DNA from: a virus
Virus record (IMG/VR): IMGVR_UViG_3300030102_002336
Location: 23,640-46,385 of that record
Length of the DNA: 22,746 nucleotides
Strand: one strand, 5' to 3'
Under the pieces are notes generated by a model. It was given only the letters and a program-made list of their open reading frames with translations, was not told the DNA's origin and made no database searches. A program made the position numbers and the translations under genes. Position 1 is the stretch's first letter. Each line of letters opens with the position of its first letter. Shown in pieces: positions 1 through 7,844 of this stretch.

Positions 1-428
1 TGAACATAACGGCTATCTTTACGTTGCTCATTGAAAATTGTGTTATCCAATGCCTCACGTTTTTTAGCAGTTTGACCTTCGTAATAAGCGTTACGCTCAT
101 TCTTGGTCTCTACAGGAATTTTCGCTAAGAGTAGTCCATCGTTATATACAATGCCAGCATGTCTGCCTTCTTCCATAGTAGGTAAAACAAATTCAGTAGG
201 CAGATCAGTACCTCTTACGAGCTCCCAACCTTCTCTAAGTCTTTTGCTTACGTTACTTCTATCCTCTTGACCCAGCATGGATTCTCTTATCCAACGATAT
301 TCATATCCTTCTGGTGGGGTAGGTGTTTCTAGCTTTCTTACCGGCCTCCATGGTTGTCTACGAGTAGTATTAGCGTGACTCTCGGATTCACGGGATTGTC
401 TGGTTGTAGTTACTTTTTCTTCGGTCAT
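1..428 (-). CDS. Phage head-region protein, C-terminus beyond the window
   Basis: Open from an ATG at 428 to the left edge, giving about 142 residues with no stop. The start overlaps the stop of the scaffold-like gene by ATGA, and GGGAGG lies just upstream as ribosome binding site. The product starts MTEEKVTTTRQSRESES, is hydrophilic and charged, and has a middle part around GYEYRWIRES that reads as a compact domain. There is no signal peptide or membrane segment. It lies between the scaffold gene and the place where a major capsid gene would be expected. I recall similar short proteins beside capsid genes in marine podovirus contigs, but cannot name a function. It is probably a virion or assembly protein. 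Confidence 0.8.
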   Translation of the reverse strand, partial: MTEEKVTTTRQSRESESHANTTRRQPWRPVRKLETPTPPEGYEYRWIRESMLGQEDRSNVSKRLREGWELVRGTDLPTEFVLPTMEEGRHAGIVYNDGLLLAKIPVETKNERNAYYEGQTAKKREALDNTIFNEQRKDSRYV

Positions 429-1375
429 TTTGCCTCCCTATTGGCTATTTTTTGTTTTTCTTTAGCAACAGATTTTAACCACGCATCTTCCGTCATATTG
501 TGTGGTTTCAATCCTCTGAGACGCTCAACTTCCGACTTTGAGAAAGTTACACCGTTCTTTTTGCCTTGTGTTTTTTGTCGACCTCCCACAGAGGTTGAGG
601 CGACTCTTTGCACAGCGGGTCTACCTTCTGATTGCTCGACATTACCAGATGGTTCAAGATCTGGATAAACTTTATAAACTCTTCTATTTAATTCATTATA
701 GTATTCATCAGAGTCCATTTCATAACCTTCGTTGTATAACATAATATGAGTAAACTCTGCAAACTCAGCGGCTTGCTTATTTTCCGGATCTGTACGATCT
801 GCAAACCAAGGATTTAGTTCAAGCCAGGCTTTTGCCTCCTCTGAGGCTGGAGCTTGAGTTGTTTGTTGTTGCACATTTTGTTCTGGTTGTTGCACAGGCT
901 GAGGGTTTTGAAAATTTTGTTGCTCTGCTTGTTGTTTTGCTATTTTTAACTTTTCTTTTTGAATACTAAGATCGCTTTTTAATGTGTCAGCCTTGCTTAT
1001 CAATTCAGCATCGTTTGACTGTATTGCTTTTTTATACAAATCATCGGCTTGTAATTGTTTGGCCTCTAAAGCCTCTTCTTCTTTAACTAAAAGCTGAGCC
1101 TTGGTTTCTTGCGCTTGTTGTCGCGCGCTTGCTGTTTCCATTTCTTTTTCAGCCAGCATTTGCTCTAACCTAGCCGCTTTTTCCTCTGCGGCCCTATTAC
1201 GCTCATTTAGTTTGTTAATTCTTTTTGATACACCTTTAGTGTAATTTTCTAACTCATCGTCCGTAGAAACAGATTCAGATTTAGCATCTGCGGTTTCTAC
1301 TTGATCTACTACCTCTACTTCTAACTCTTCGGCCTCTGGCTGAACAGCTTGAGCATTTTCTTGTTCATTCATCAT
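425..1375 (-). CDS. Scaffold-like capsid assembly protein
   Basis: A 316-residue, highly charged protein without hydrophobic segments. Residues 1-50 are acidic. About 55-150 form a long Glu/Lys/Gln/Ala coiled coil, about 150-180 are Gln/Pro-rich, and about 180-230 hold a conserved-looking block (AWLELNPWFAD, then DSDEYYNELNRRVYKVYPDL). The C-terminal 60 residues are basic. An acidic start, coiled coil and basic C-terminus are typical of podovirus scaffolding proteins, where the basic tail binds the coat protein. The gene follows the co-chaperonin gene with an ATGA overlap and comes just before the presumed capsid region. The role is inferred from layout, composition and position; no catalytic motif is expected. 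A virion structural role is the alternative. Confidence 0.8.
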   Translation of the reverse strand: MMNEQENAQAVQPEAEELEVEVVDQVETADAKSESVSTDDELENYTKGVSKRINKLNERNRAAEEKAARLEQMLAEKEMETASARQQAQETKAQLLVKEEEALEAKQLQADDLYKKAIQSNDAELISKADTLKSDLSIQKEKLKIAKQQAEQQNFQNPQPVQQPEQNVQQQTTQAPASEEAKAWLELNPWFADRTDPENKQAAEFAEFTHIMLYNEGYEMDSDEYYNELNRRVYKVYPDLEPSGNVEQSEGRPAVQRVASTSVGGRQKTQGKKNGVTFSKSEVERLRGLKPHNMTEDAWLKSVAKEKQKIANREAK

Positions 1376-1794
1376 AAACTCACTATGTCATCTGGATTGA
1401 GAATGGTGGCTATAACTTCGTCATCATTAATAATTCTGACCTCCGCACCATCTTCAAGTTTAAACCTAGAGCCAGAGTAGCGCCCTATTAAAACCCATTG
1501 TTTTTCTTGGCACCAAGGTTTATCACCATATCGTGCCTTATCGTTGTAACATTGTGGGCCCATTTTTACGACATAAGCTACTACGGTAGCAAGAGCCTCA
1601 CGATTAACTGTTTCTTTTGCTAGGTGTATTCCACCTTTTGTTTTTGACTTACCGGCGTAGGGTAAAACCAACATACGCCAACCTGTAGGTTGTGGCATAC
1701 GGTCTAAAATTGATTTATCCAACAATTCTGGATCTAGTATTCTTTCATCTGGATCTATGTATGCGTCTGCCACTTTTTTACTTTCTGCCATCAT
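1372..1794 (-). CDS. GroES-like co-chaperonin (phage Cpn10)
   Basis: A 140-residue protein whose residues about 38-140 follow the GroES fold. GWRMLVLPY matches the first strand of GroES. KSKTKGGIHLAKETVN (about 49-64) matches the mobile loop, with GGIHL where GroES has GGIVL, the residues that dock on GroEL. ATVVAYVVKMG matches the EVLAVG strand, and DDEVIATILNPDDI matches the C-terminal EEVLIMSESDIL strand. It differs from bacterial GroES in a 37-residue N-terminal extension and an insert at about 81-98 carrying C82 and C95. Like T4 gp31 it would cap the host GroEL so that the phage coat protein can fold, a role supported by its place between scaffold and portal genes. It overlaps both neighbours by ATGA. 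Two ATG codons stand in tandem at the start. Confidence 0.87.
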   Translation of the reverse strand: MMAESKKVADAYIDPDERILDPELLDKSILDRMPQPTGWRMLVLPYAGKSKTKGGIHLAKETVNREALATVVAYVVKMGPQCYNDKARYGDKPWCQEKQWVLIGRYSGSRFKLEDGAEVRIINDDEVIATILNPDDIVSL

Positions 1795-1973
1795 TTACCT
1801 TTATATATGTCACTAAGTTCGTTTGCAATATAGTATAAAGCACTAAGCTCTCCTTGCAAATATTTATAATGTTCAATATCCTTTAAACCGCCAGACATTA
1901 GAGTTTCTTGAATTTGCTTTTCGCGGTTTTCAATTAATTTTTTTACTCTATCAAGTAGATCTATTTCATCCAT
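1791..1973 (-). CDS. Small helical hypothetical protein
   Basis: Sixty residues, mostly Leu, Glu, Lys and Ile, predicted by eye to form two amphipathic helices (about 3-25 and 31-58). No motif, membrane segment or cysteine is present. It starts at a TAATG overlap with the stop of the AT-hook gene and ends in an ATGA overlap with the co-chaperonin gene, so it is almost certainly translated with them. Its place among portal, chaperonin and scaffold genes suggests an assembly or packaging accessory role, but I do not recognise a family. Confidence 0.75.
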   Translation of the reverse strand: MDEIDLLDRVKKLIENREKQIQETLMSGGLKDIEHYKYLQGELSALYYIANELSDIYKGK

Positions 1974-2287
1974 TATTTTTTATTTTTGGATCCTGCTGGT
2001 CTACCCCTTTTTTTTGCCGTCGTTTTTTTAGCTGGTGTTTTTTTTGGTGTGGTTTTTTTTGCTTTTGTTTCTTTAGGTTTTACTTCCTCAACCACAGGTT
2101 TTGGATCTGGCACGACTCCACCAGCATCAATTATTTTTTGTTTTGCCGCTATTCTGGCATCACTAGCAATTTTTTTGGCCTCAGCCTCCATTTTAGCTTT
2201 GGCGGCATCTTGCATTTCTTGTGCTCGGCTCATTGCTTTTTCGTGTTTTAACTTTTTTACCGCATCAATTTTATAAGATGTTGTCAT
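1973..2287 (-). CDS. Lys/Ala-rich protein with C-terminal AT-hook
   Basis: A 104-residue strongly basic protein. Residues about 10-55 form an Ala/Lys/Glu-rich helix. The region around 60-95 is a histone-H1-like Lys/Thr/Pro/Ala tail (KKTTPKKTPAKKTTAKK). The end, KKRGRPAGSKNKK, contains the RGRP core of an AT-hook, which binds the minor groove of AT-rich DNA. The gene lies directly after the portal gene and before the co-chaperonin cluster. It could bind phage DNA during packaging, travel in the capsid with the DNA, or act on host DNA; the sequence supports DNA binding only. Low-complexity composition means family assignment by similarity would be unreliable. Confidence 0.75.
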   Translation of the reverse strand: MTTSYKIDAVKKLKHEKAMSRAQEMQDAAKAKMEAEAKKIASDARIAAKQKIIDAGGVVPDPKPVVEEVKPKETKAKKTTPKKTPAKKTTAKKRGRPAGSKNKK

Positions 2288-2288
2288 A

Positions 2289-4772
2289 TTATCTCCTCAA
2301 TTTACTCTCTAATTCTAGCAATTTAAGATCAGCATTTTGCTTTAATCTATCTATAGCTACTTCGAGTTTATCATCTGCTATTGATTTTTGCACATCAATA
2401 CGTTGTTTTTGTATATCTGCGTCAACTAACTTTTCTTGTGCTCTTTGTTCTTGTTTAGCAACAAATTTATTAGCATCTAGGTCTAGCTCTTTATCTTTTA
2501 ATGCAAGTTCTGTTTTTCTAATTTCCACAAGAGGATCTTCATTAGCACCTTGGCCTATAGACTGGAGAAAATCTGATGTTAATTCGGCCATGATTGGGGC
2601 GCTAAATTGATCTAAAATCATTTGGATTTGTTGACCTATTTGTTGAGCCTCCTGTGGAGTAACTTGTTGCATTTGCATTTGGATTTCTTGAATACGAACC
2701 ATAGTCTCTTCTGGTATCTGTTCTTGAGCCAATTGTGCTGATAAAAACTGTAAATGTTGCATACAGTGACTAATAATAATAGATTGTATTTGCGGGTTTT
2801 CTTTTACTATACTTGTTAAAAATAGACTTTTATGTGCGTCTAAATGAGCTTGATGATTTTGTTGCTCAAAAGCCTGTGCTGGCTGTCCCATCAATAATCC
2901 AGAGTTTTCTATACCTGCATCTATAGGTTTTGGTGTCATGTCTGGAGGAGGTTGCAACAATGAGTCAACATTATCTACGCCTAAAGCTGAGTACATACGT
3001 CTATATGCCTCATAGATACCCATGGGTCCATGCACATCTGGTGCTGATTGAACCATTTGTAACAACTCTTGGGCCAAAGTAACTCTTTGACTTTGTGAAA
3101 ATATATTTGGATCTGATACTGGAATTACATCAATACGTCCGTCAAAGTCCATGCTTTTAATTTCTTGAGATCCAGAGCCAACTGCAAACTCGTAAACTGG
3201 AGGTAAATACTCTGCAAAAACTTTTGACAGTATTTGAAACTCCATTTTTTGTGCATAGTGCAACCTTTTATGTATTGCAGACATAACTTTTGTACCACGT
3301 TCTAATAAAGCTACGGTTGTACCAACAGGCATTGCTTGGTTCATATCACCAACATTCATATCTGCTATGGCCGCAAAACGTTTACCAGAATCTACTAACA
3401 ATCCTAATAACTGCATTAAAACACTGCTTGGTTCTTTTATGGGTAACGGTATTAAATTTTCTCTTAGAGAACCTCCTGTGGTATCAATATCTCTAAACTC
3501 TCCAGGTTGTAATGGCTCATCTTCGTCTCTAATTCTCATGCCTCTAGCTTTAAATCCAGCTGGCAAGTTTGCTAGAGTACCACTATCTATAAGCTGTCTT
3601 AATATTGACGTTGATGCTTTCGATAAGCCGCCTATCATGTGCGATAAACCTAGTCCGTAGAAACCTAAACCTGGTAAAAATTTGTATTGAACAAAGTAAT
3701 TAATTTTGTTTTTTAACGGATCTGTTTCTAAAAAATTTCTTCTAATGGATAAAACAGTAGCCGAATCCTCGTCTATCGTAATAATATAAGGCAACTTTAG
3801 TCCGGTATTTTGACCTTGTGCATCAACATCTTCAAAACCTTCTATATCTAAAACAGTGTGTATTTCGTAAATAGTTCTATTACGATCTTCTTTATAACTT
3901 GGTTCAACTCCCTGTATATCGTCTATTGCTTTTTCAATTTCAGAATCAGTATCATCGTATGTTTCTTCGTTAATCTCTACGTTTGCATAAAAACCAGTAA
4001 GTTGTTGTTTTCGCACTTCATTTAATGACATGCTTATTGCATGTGTAATTCTTTCAGCTGAGGTTATATCTGAGGCCTCGTAAGGAACAATTAGATCTTC
4101 TGGGGGTATAAATTTAGATACTGCTTTACCTGTGACGCTATCATAATAAATCTTTTTAAATGCAGAACCAGCCAACGGTAAGTAAAACAAAAGCATATCA
4201 AGTTCTGGATCATAGTCACTCATTACATTCATAATGTAATAATTCATAAACTCCTGGACTCTCTCAGCTTGATCTTCTGTTTCAATGGTCCTAGCACCGA
4301 TGATTTCTGTTTTTACTGGCCCTTTTGGTGGCAACATTTCTTTATAGGCCTGTGCTTGGAATTGTGTTACTGCCTCGGCAAGTATCGGGTGAATTACTCC
4401 AGAAGATCCCTCAAACGGTTGCGATCTTGATTCATCAAACTTCATGCCTAAGTATTTAAGGCCGTCTGTGTAAGTTTTTTCCCACTCGGATCTGGATTGT
4501 TTATCTGTTTTGATTGAGCTTAATAAATCGGAAGAAATTTTTTGTAAAACATCATCTCTTATAAATTCAACTAGATTTGCATTAAAATCCATTTGTGGAG
4601 CCTCTGGCTCCATGATTTCGTCATCTAGGAGTATTTCTTCTTCATTAACCAAAATTTGAGCGGCATTTGCTATTTTGTCCTGCCTGGTTTCTTCCGGAAA
4701 TACCTCAACCGTAGAGGATTGATTTTTAATATCTGGTGAGTTTTCTGCGTCTAATACTTTTTCAATTGCCAT
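2289..4772 (-). CDS. Portal protein (P22-type, podovirus-like)
   Basis: An 827-residue protein, long as in podoviruses with P22-like portals. The portal forms the dodecameric ring through which DNA is packaged and to which the tail attaches. After an acidic N-terminus of about 65 residues, the body contains FDESRSQPFEGSSGVIHPIL, AYKEMLPPKGPVKTEIIG, FYLPLAGSAFKKIYYD and FIPPEDLIVPYEA, a pattern I recognise from portals of this class. The stretch GLGFYGLGLSHMIGGLSKA also fits. The last 130 residues are Gln-rich and then a long coiled coil (about 745-827), probably a barrel-like C-terminus projecting into the capsid. The gene lies two small genes from the terminase in the usual packaging order. 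The AT-hook gene begins one base after its stop. Confidence 0.9.
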   Translation of the reverse strand: MAIEKVLDAENSPDIKNQSSTVEVFPEETRQDKIANAAQILVNEEEILLDDEIMEPEAPQMDFNANLVEFIRDDVLQKISSDLLSSIKTDKQSRSEWEKTYTDGLKYLGMKFDESRSQPFEGSSGVIHPILAEAVTQFQAQAYKEMLPPKGPVKTEIIGARTIETEDQAERVQEFMNYYIMNVMSDYDPELDMLLFYLPLAGSAFKKIYYDSVTGKAVSKFIPPEDLIVPYEASDITSAERITHAISMSLNEVRKQQLTGFYANVEINEETYDDTDSEIEKAIDDIQGVEPSYKEDRNRTIYEIHTVLDIEGFEDVDAQGQNTGLKLPYIITIDEDSATVLSIRRNFLETDPLKNKINYFVQYKFLPGLGFYGLGLSHMIGGLSKASTSILRQLIDSGTLANLPAGFKARGMRIRDEDEPLQPGEFRDIDTTGGSLRENLIPLPIKEPSSVLMQLLGLLVDSGKRFAAIADMNVGDMNQAMPVGTTVALLERGTKVMSAIHKRLHYAQKMEFQILSKVFAEYLPPVYEFAVGSGSQEIKSMDFDGRIDVIPVSDPNIFSQSQRVTLAQELLQMVQSAPDVHGPMGIYEAYRRMYSALGVDNVDSLLQPPPDMTPKPIDAGIENSGLLMGQPAQAFEQQNHQAHLDAHKSLFLTSIVKENPQIQSIIISHCMQHLQFLSAQLAQEQIPEETMVRIQEIQMQMQQVTPQEAQQIGQQIQMILDQFSAPIMAELTSDFLQSIGQGANEDPLVEIRKTELALKDKELDLDANKFVAKQEQRAQEKLVDADIQKQRIDVQKSIADDKLEVAIDRLKQNADLKLLELESKLRR

Positions 4773-4774
4773 AA

Positions 4775-4957
4775 TTAATGTAATACCTTCGACCCTTGCT
4801 CTATATCAAAAGCCTGTATTATGTCTTGTAATTCACCTAAAACTTCGAGTCCCTGTGACTCAGCAATCAATTCTGCATTGTCAAAATTTTCTGCATGAAT
4901 GTTGGGGCCTGCATGTTCCTGTCCGTCCCAGATAAATTTAGTTATATATATCTTCAT
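4775..4957 (-). CDS. Small hypothetical protein between terminase and portal
   Basis: Sixty residues beginning MKIYITKFIWDGQEHAGPNI, with a likely beta-alpha-beta fold: a short strand, then an Ala/Glu helix (AENFDNAELIAESQGLEV), then another strand. The start forms a TAATG overlap with the terminase stop and the stop lies two bases before the portal start, so it is translationally coupled to both. I recall similar small proteins at this site in marine phage contigs, always without function. Nothing suggests a small terminase: it lacks a helix-turn-helix and is too short. Confidence 0.75.
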   Translation of the reverse strand: MKIYITKFIWDGQEHAGPNIHAENFDNAELIAESQGLEVLGELQDIIQAFDIEQGSKVLH

Positions 4958-6441
4958 TAATAATATACTTGTCTGTTAGATTTTAAAAGCCTAACCTCAT
5001 CTTGATAATCCTCTTCAAGCGAAACAAAGCCGCCTTGTCTAAAACGCATAAGAGCCATTGTAGCACTATCGCAATAGTCATCATAATCGCCAAACGGAAA
5101 TGATGCCATTTCTTCTATGACTTCATCTGCAAAATCATGCTCCGGGGCCCATACCATGCCCGATTCAAATATTGGTGCTACAGAGTTCATTCTAGCTATT
5201 TTGTCTTGTCCTCTGCTTGGTGTGTAAGCTGTAACAGGTATACCCATACGCCTTAATTCGTGAGTTAGAGGCGTTCCGGATGCTTTTGCCTCAATCAATA
5301 CACAATCTGGGTTCCAATACCTGTACTCTTCCATAGCCATTCTTTTTAACTCTGGAAAGTCAGCTCTTACTCGTTTTGCATCTAAAAGTATTATTGCGTC
5401 TGGTGTTTCATCACCAGCATTGAATATCGCCCAGGTTGTAATTGCAGAATAATCCGCAGTTTCTTTTTTTGAAAAAGCAGTATCATAACTTTGAATTACA
5501 TAAGAAAAAGGTGGTATATCTTCATACTCCCACCTACGCCACCACTCTCTTTTTACTATAGATCCCTCTTCTGCCGTAGGGTTTTGCATCCATTGTGAGT
5601 TCCATTTGCTTACAGGCAACGACGCTTTTACACTTAATAATTCTTCTTTTTCCCAAAATTCTGGCCACAAAGGATTTTCTGACTCTGGCATTATTGCTGG
5701 AAACTCTACAACATCCCACTGATCCGCATTATCGTCGCCCTGTTTTTGTAAAACTTTACCAACCAAGTCTTTAGTAGACCACCTAGTCATAACTATTACT
5801 ATTATTCCTCCTGGTTGCAAACGTTGTCTTGGACCAGATGTATACCAGTCATAAGCAGATTCTAAGGCTTTGGGTGATAAAGCATCTTGTTCAGAGTGTG
5901 GATCGTCAATGACCAATAAATCAGCGCCACGACCTGTAATTGCACCACCAACACCTGCCGCGAAAAATTCTCCCTCTTGGTTGCTAGTCCATCTACCAGC
6001 AGATTTGTTATCTGCTTGTAGCTTAGTCTCTGGAAATATATGTTGATATTCTTCGCTATCGATTATGTTTCTAACTTTACGTCCAAAACGCACGGCTAGT
6101 TCTGCGGTATGGGTGGTTTGTATTATTTTTAAATTACCTCTGCGACCCATCATCCATGCGGGAAAAAAAGTAGATGCAAATTCAGATTTAGAGTGTCTTG
6201 GCGGCAAACAAACAATTAACCTTTTTAGCTTACCGTCTGCTATTTTGTTAAATTTATCAGCAATAATTTTGTGGTGTCGTCCTTCAATAAAATCTGGCCA
6301 CATGTGTTTTACAAAACCCATAAAGTCTTGTTGGCAAAGATCTTGCTTATCTAGTTGCTCATATCTGTTTAAGAGTGCAACAGCCTCAGCTTTGTCTTGT
6401 TCTGATAATATATCAAAATCTTTTAGGGAAACATCACTCAT
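4957..6441 (-). CDS. terL: Terminase large subunit
   Basis: A complete 494-residue packaging motor with both domains. ATPase domain: Walker A PPRHSKS (80-86, K85), Walker B LLVIDDPHSE (175-184, DD at 179-180) and coupling motif VMTRWST (217-223). Nuclease domain (RNase H-like): D320 in SYDTAFS, E384 in VLIEAKASG and the acidic cluster DYDDYCDSA (452-460), the expected three metal-binding positions. It cuts concatemeric DNA and pumps it through the portal encoded two genes on. Unusually for this array, no clear ribosome binding site precedes the ATG; upstream is a 24-bp gap after a 29-codon open frame. No small-subunit gene is recognisable anywhere in the window. The gene sits after the lysis genes, as in circularly permuted or terminally redundant genomes cut at an arbitrary point. 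Confidence 0.95.
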   Translation of the reverse strand: MSDVSLKDFDILSEQDKAEAVALLNRYEQLDKQDLCQQDFMGFVKHMWPDFIEGRHHKIIADKFNKIADGKLKRLIVCLPPRHSKSEFASTFFPAWMMGRRGNLKIIQTTHTAELAVRFGRKVRNIIDSEEYQHIFPETKLQADNKSAGRWTSNQEGEFFAAGVGGAITGRGADLLVIDDPHSEQDALSPKALESAYDWYTSGPRQRLQPGGIIVIVMTRWSTKDLVGKVLQKQGDDNADQWDVVEFPAIMPESENPLWPEFWEKEELLSVKASLPVSKWNSQWMQNPTAEEGSIVKREWWRRWEYEDIPPFSYVIQSYDTAFSKKETADYSAITTWAIFNAGDETPDAIILLDAKRVRADFPELKRMAMEEYRYWNPDCVLIEAKASGTPLTHELRRMGIPVTAYTPSRGQDKIARMNSVAPIFESGMVWAPEHDFADEVIEEMASFPFGDYDDYCDSATMALMRFRQGGFVSLEEDYQDEVRLLKSNRQVYY

Positions 6442-6464
6442 ATTTATAAGGCCGGGCCAGGCAA

Positions 6465-6554
6465 TTAGGTAGTGACATAGTAATTACCCAACCCTAAACG
6501 CTTAATTGCGTCTAAGGAAAGTATAATGTAATTTTCTGTTCTGTTACACCTCAT
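6465..6554 (-). CDS. Possible 29-residue mini-protein between lysozyme and terminase
   Basis: An ATG at 6554, inside the end of the endolysin gene, opens a 29-residue frame: MRCNRTENYI, then ILSLDAIKRLGLGNYYVTT. It fills most of the otherwise empty 100-base gap before the terminase. In favour: the overlap with the upstream stop is like that of other genes here, and the product looks like a plausible amphipathic helix. Against: very short, no strong ribosome binding site beyond the Gly/Glu codons of the endolysin end, and no family recognised. Treat as tentative. Confidence 0.3.
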   Translation of the reverse strand: MRCNRTENYIILSLDAIKRLGLGNYYVTT

Positions 6555-6990
6555 GCCAGTCTGGATTATTTTCAAATAACATTGACTCAGCTAATCTTCT
6601 TCTTTCTAATCCCTCTAAAACTTTGTTACCAGCTTTATTCCACCTACGCATTTGCGCTGGAACCTCATCAAGTTTGTTTTCATTTAAAACTTTTAGCATG
6701 GTTGAATTGTTAAGATTTGTTGGGCCTAAATTGTAGGTCCAGGCTACAAGGGCATCAAACTGGTTTTGTGTAAGAGGCACTTTTACAGCATCGTTTACAT
6801 AACCACCATATTCCTCAAGCTCCTCTTCTAGCCAAGCGTCTGCTTGTTCTTGAGTGCAAGTATCACCAGCTTTAACACCTTTAGTTCGGCCGTACGCTAT
6901 TGTTAAAACATCTACGGCATCGTAGTAAGCCTCTAGCTTACACCCTTCAAACTTTTTAATTAAGGATTTACCTTCTTCTGATATATTCAT
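6544..6990 (-). CDS. Endolysin, T4-lysozyme-type muramidase (GH24)
   Basis: A 148-residue single-domain lysozyme that cleaves the N-acetylmuramic acid to N-acetylglucosamine bond of peptidoglycan at the end of infection. The catalytic triad matches T4 lysozyme in spacing: E15 (KKFEGCKLEAYYD), D24 and T30 (T4: E11, D20, T26). Other family blocks are AYGRTKGVKAGDTCTQEQAD (33-52), LTQNQFDALVAWTYNLG (73-89) and GLERRRLAESMLF (about 127-139). There is no signal peptide or signal-anchor segment, so it needs a holin to reach the wall. It starts in an ATGA overlap with the upstream lipoprotein gene. Together with the two upstream genes it makes a lysis cassette. Only the small ORF at 6465-6554 separates it from the terminase. 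Confidence 0.95.
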   Translation of the reverse strand: MNISEEGKSLIKKFEGCKLEAYYDAVDVLTIAYGRTKGVKAGDTCTQEQADAWLEEELEEYGGYVNDAVKVPLTQNQFDALVAWTYNLGPTNLNNSTMLKVLNENKLDEVPAQMRRWNKAGNKVLEGLERRRLAESMLFENNPDWHEV

Positions 6991-7373
6991 TCTTTTTCCT
7001 CCGTTGTTGTAATTTTTTTATAATAAACCACAACTTGTTTTAATTCATTAATGTATCTTTTTAACTCCTGCATGTTATAAGCCATTAATTCATAATCTGG
7101 TACAGACATCGCAAAAAACACTACCTGGCCTTGATCCTTTTCGACTCTAGCTAAAAATTCATCAATATTTTTTTCAGAAACTACATACCAGTAAGGATCT
7201 TTTAGATCTATTTCTCTTGGCATAATTGGCTGTATAAAAGTTCTTTCTATTGGTTTAGAAATTACTTGTACTTGTTGTTTGCTAGGGAGCAGACTGCAAC
7301 TGCAAACCATCGTCAAGGCTATCAATGTTACGACTGTCCTCTTCGATGCTATTGAAAACTTCTTTAGTTCCAT
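6987..7373 (-). CDS. Lipoprotein, candidate outer-membrane spanin subunit
   Basis: A 128-residue protein. Its N-terminus has a basic stretch (residues 1-12), a hydrophobic core (13-23) and a lipobox VCSC with the acylated Cys at 26. The mature part has PYWYVVSEKNIDEFLARV and FFAMSVPDYELMAYNMQELK, then a helix rich in Lys/Tyr. A lipoprotein start lying within an inner-membrane coiled-coil gene, directly upstream of an endolysin, is the Rz/Rz1 arrangement: the start lies 92 bases inside the preceding gene in another frame. Classical Rz1 is shorter and Pro-rich, so the spanin role is inferred from layout. I recall relatives in marine phages only as unknown lipoproteins. Confidence 0.7.
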   Translation of the reverse strand: MELKKFSIASKRTVVTLIALTMVCSCSLLPSKQQVQVISKPIERTFIQPIMPREIDLKDPYWYVVSEKNIDEFLARVEKDQGQVVFFAMSVPDYELMAYNMQELKRYINELKQVVVYYKKITTTEEKE

Positions 7374-7674
7374 TATTTACTCTCGGTTCTATTAAGCCTG
7401 GCTTAGCCGCGGCTAGTTTTGTTAAATCGTGTCTTTTAAAAATATCTAAATACCTATTCATTTCTGCTTGTATTTCTTGATTTTTATTTTGCAGATTAAG
7501 CAACCCTTGCGATTGCACGGCAAAATCGTTTTGCATGGTTTCTATTGTTGCAATTTGCTCTTGATTTCTAATTTCGAAGGCTTGATTTAATTGTGACAAA
7601 CGCGAGTTTTCATTCCACAAAAAAAATATTATCAAGCACATCACACCAATAATACCTAGAAACACTTTGCTCAT
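7282..7674 (-). CDS. Membrane-anchored coiled-coil protein, candidate inner-membrane spanin (Rz-like)
   Basis: A 130-residue type II membrane protein. Residues 3-20 (KVFLGIIGVMCLIIFFLW) are one transmembrane helix with a short cytoplasmic end. Residues about 22-85 are a Gln/Asn/Glu-rich coiled coil that would lie in the periplasm. The tail contains HDLTKLAAAKPGLIEPRVNN, a block I associate with proteins widespread in marine T4-like and other phages. The last 30 codons overlap the lipoprotein gene in another frame, as in the lambda Rz/Rz1 pair. Inner- and outer-membrane spanin partners fuse the membranes after the endolysin has worked. The start overlaps the stop of the 57-codon lipoprotein gene upstream by ATGA. 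Confidence 0.75.
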   Translation of the reverse strand: MSKVFLGIIGVMCLIIFFLWNENSRLSQLNQAFEIRNQEQIATIETMQNDFAVQSQGLLNLQNKNQEIQAEMNRYLDIFKRHDLTKLAAAKPGLIEPRVNNGTKEVFNSIEEDSRNIDSLDDGLQLQSAP

Positions 7675-7844
7675 ACTTCAAAAGTACCCATACACTGTGT
7701 CCAAAGATCTGTGTCTATTAGATCTTTGCAAATTTCGTATCGAGCTCGCCACTGTGCTGGATCATAAGAATCCGACCATTTTTTTTCTGGTTTTGTCGAT
7801 AGTGCACAAGACGACATAATTAAACAAACTAATAAAAAACGCAT
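7671..7844 (-). CDS. Small lipoprotein, 57 residues
   Basis: Starts MRFLLVCLIMSSCALSTK: one Arg, a hydrophobic stretch and a lipobox MSSC with the lipidated Cys at 13, so only about 45 residues remain after processing. The mature part contains WSDSYDPAQWRARYEIC and two further cysteines (39 and 51) that could form a disulfide. The ATG shares a base with the previous stop (TAATG) and the stop overlaps the next start (ATGA), which strongly supports translation. It comes just ahead of the spanin-like pair, so a second outer-membrane lysis partner is possible. Superinfection exclusion lipoproteins are also this size. Function unknown. Confidence 0.75.
   Translation of the reverse strand: MRFLLVCLIMSSCALSTKPEKKWSDSYDPAQWRARYEICKDLIDTDLWTQCMGTFEV

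Noticed and set aside
1986-2276. Plus-strand Phe-rich frame opposite the AT-hook gene
   Set aside because: Arises from the Lys-rich codons of the supported leftward gene, and no plus-strand genes occur anywhere left of 22395.
6498-6511. Palindrome ACGCTTAATTGCGT as a terminator
   Set aside because: The stem is only four G/C-containing pairs, with no T-run following. It lies within the tentative mini-gene and terminase must be read through from here.
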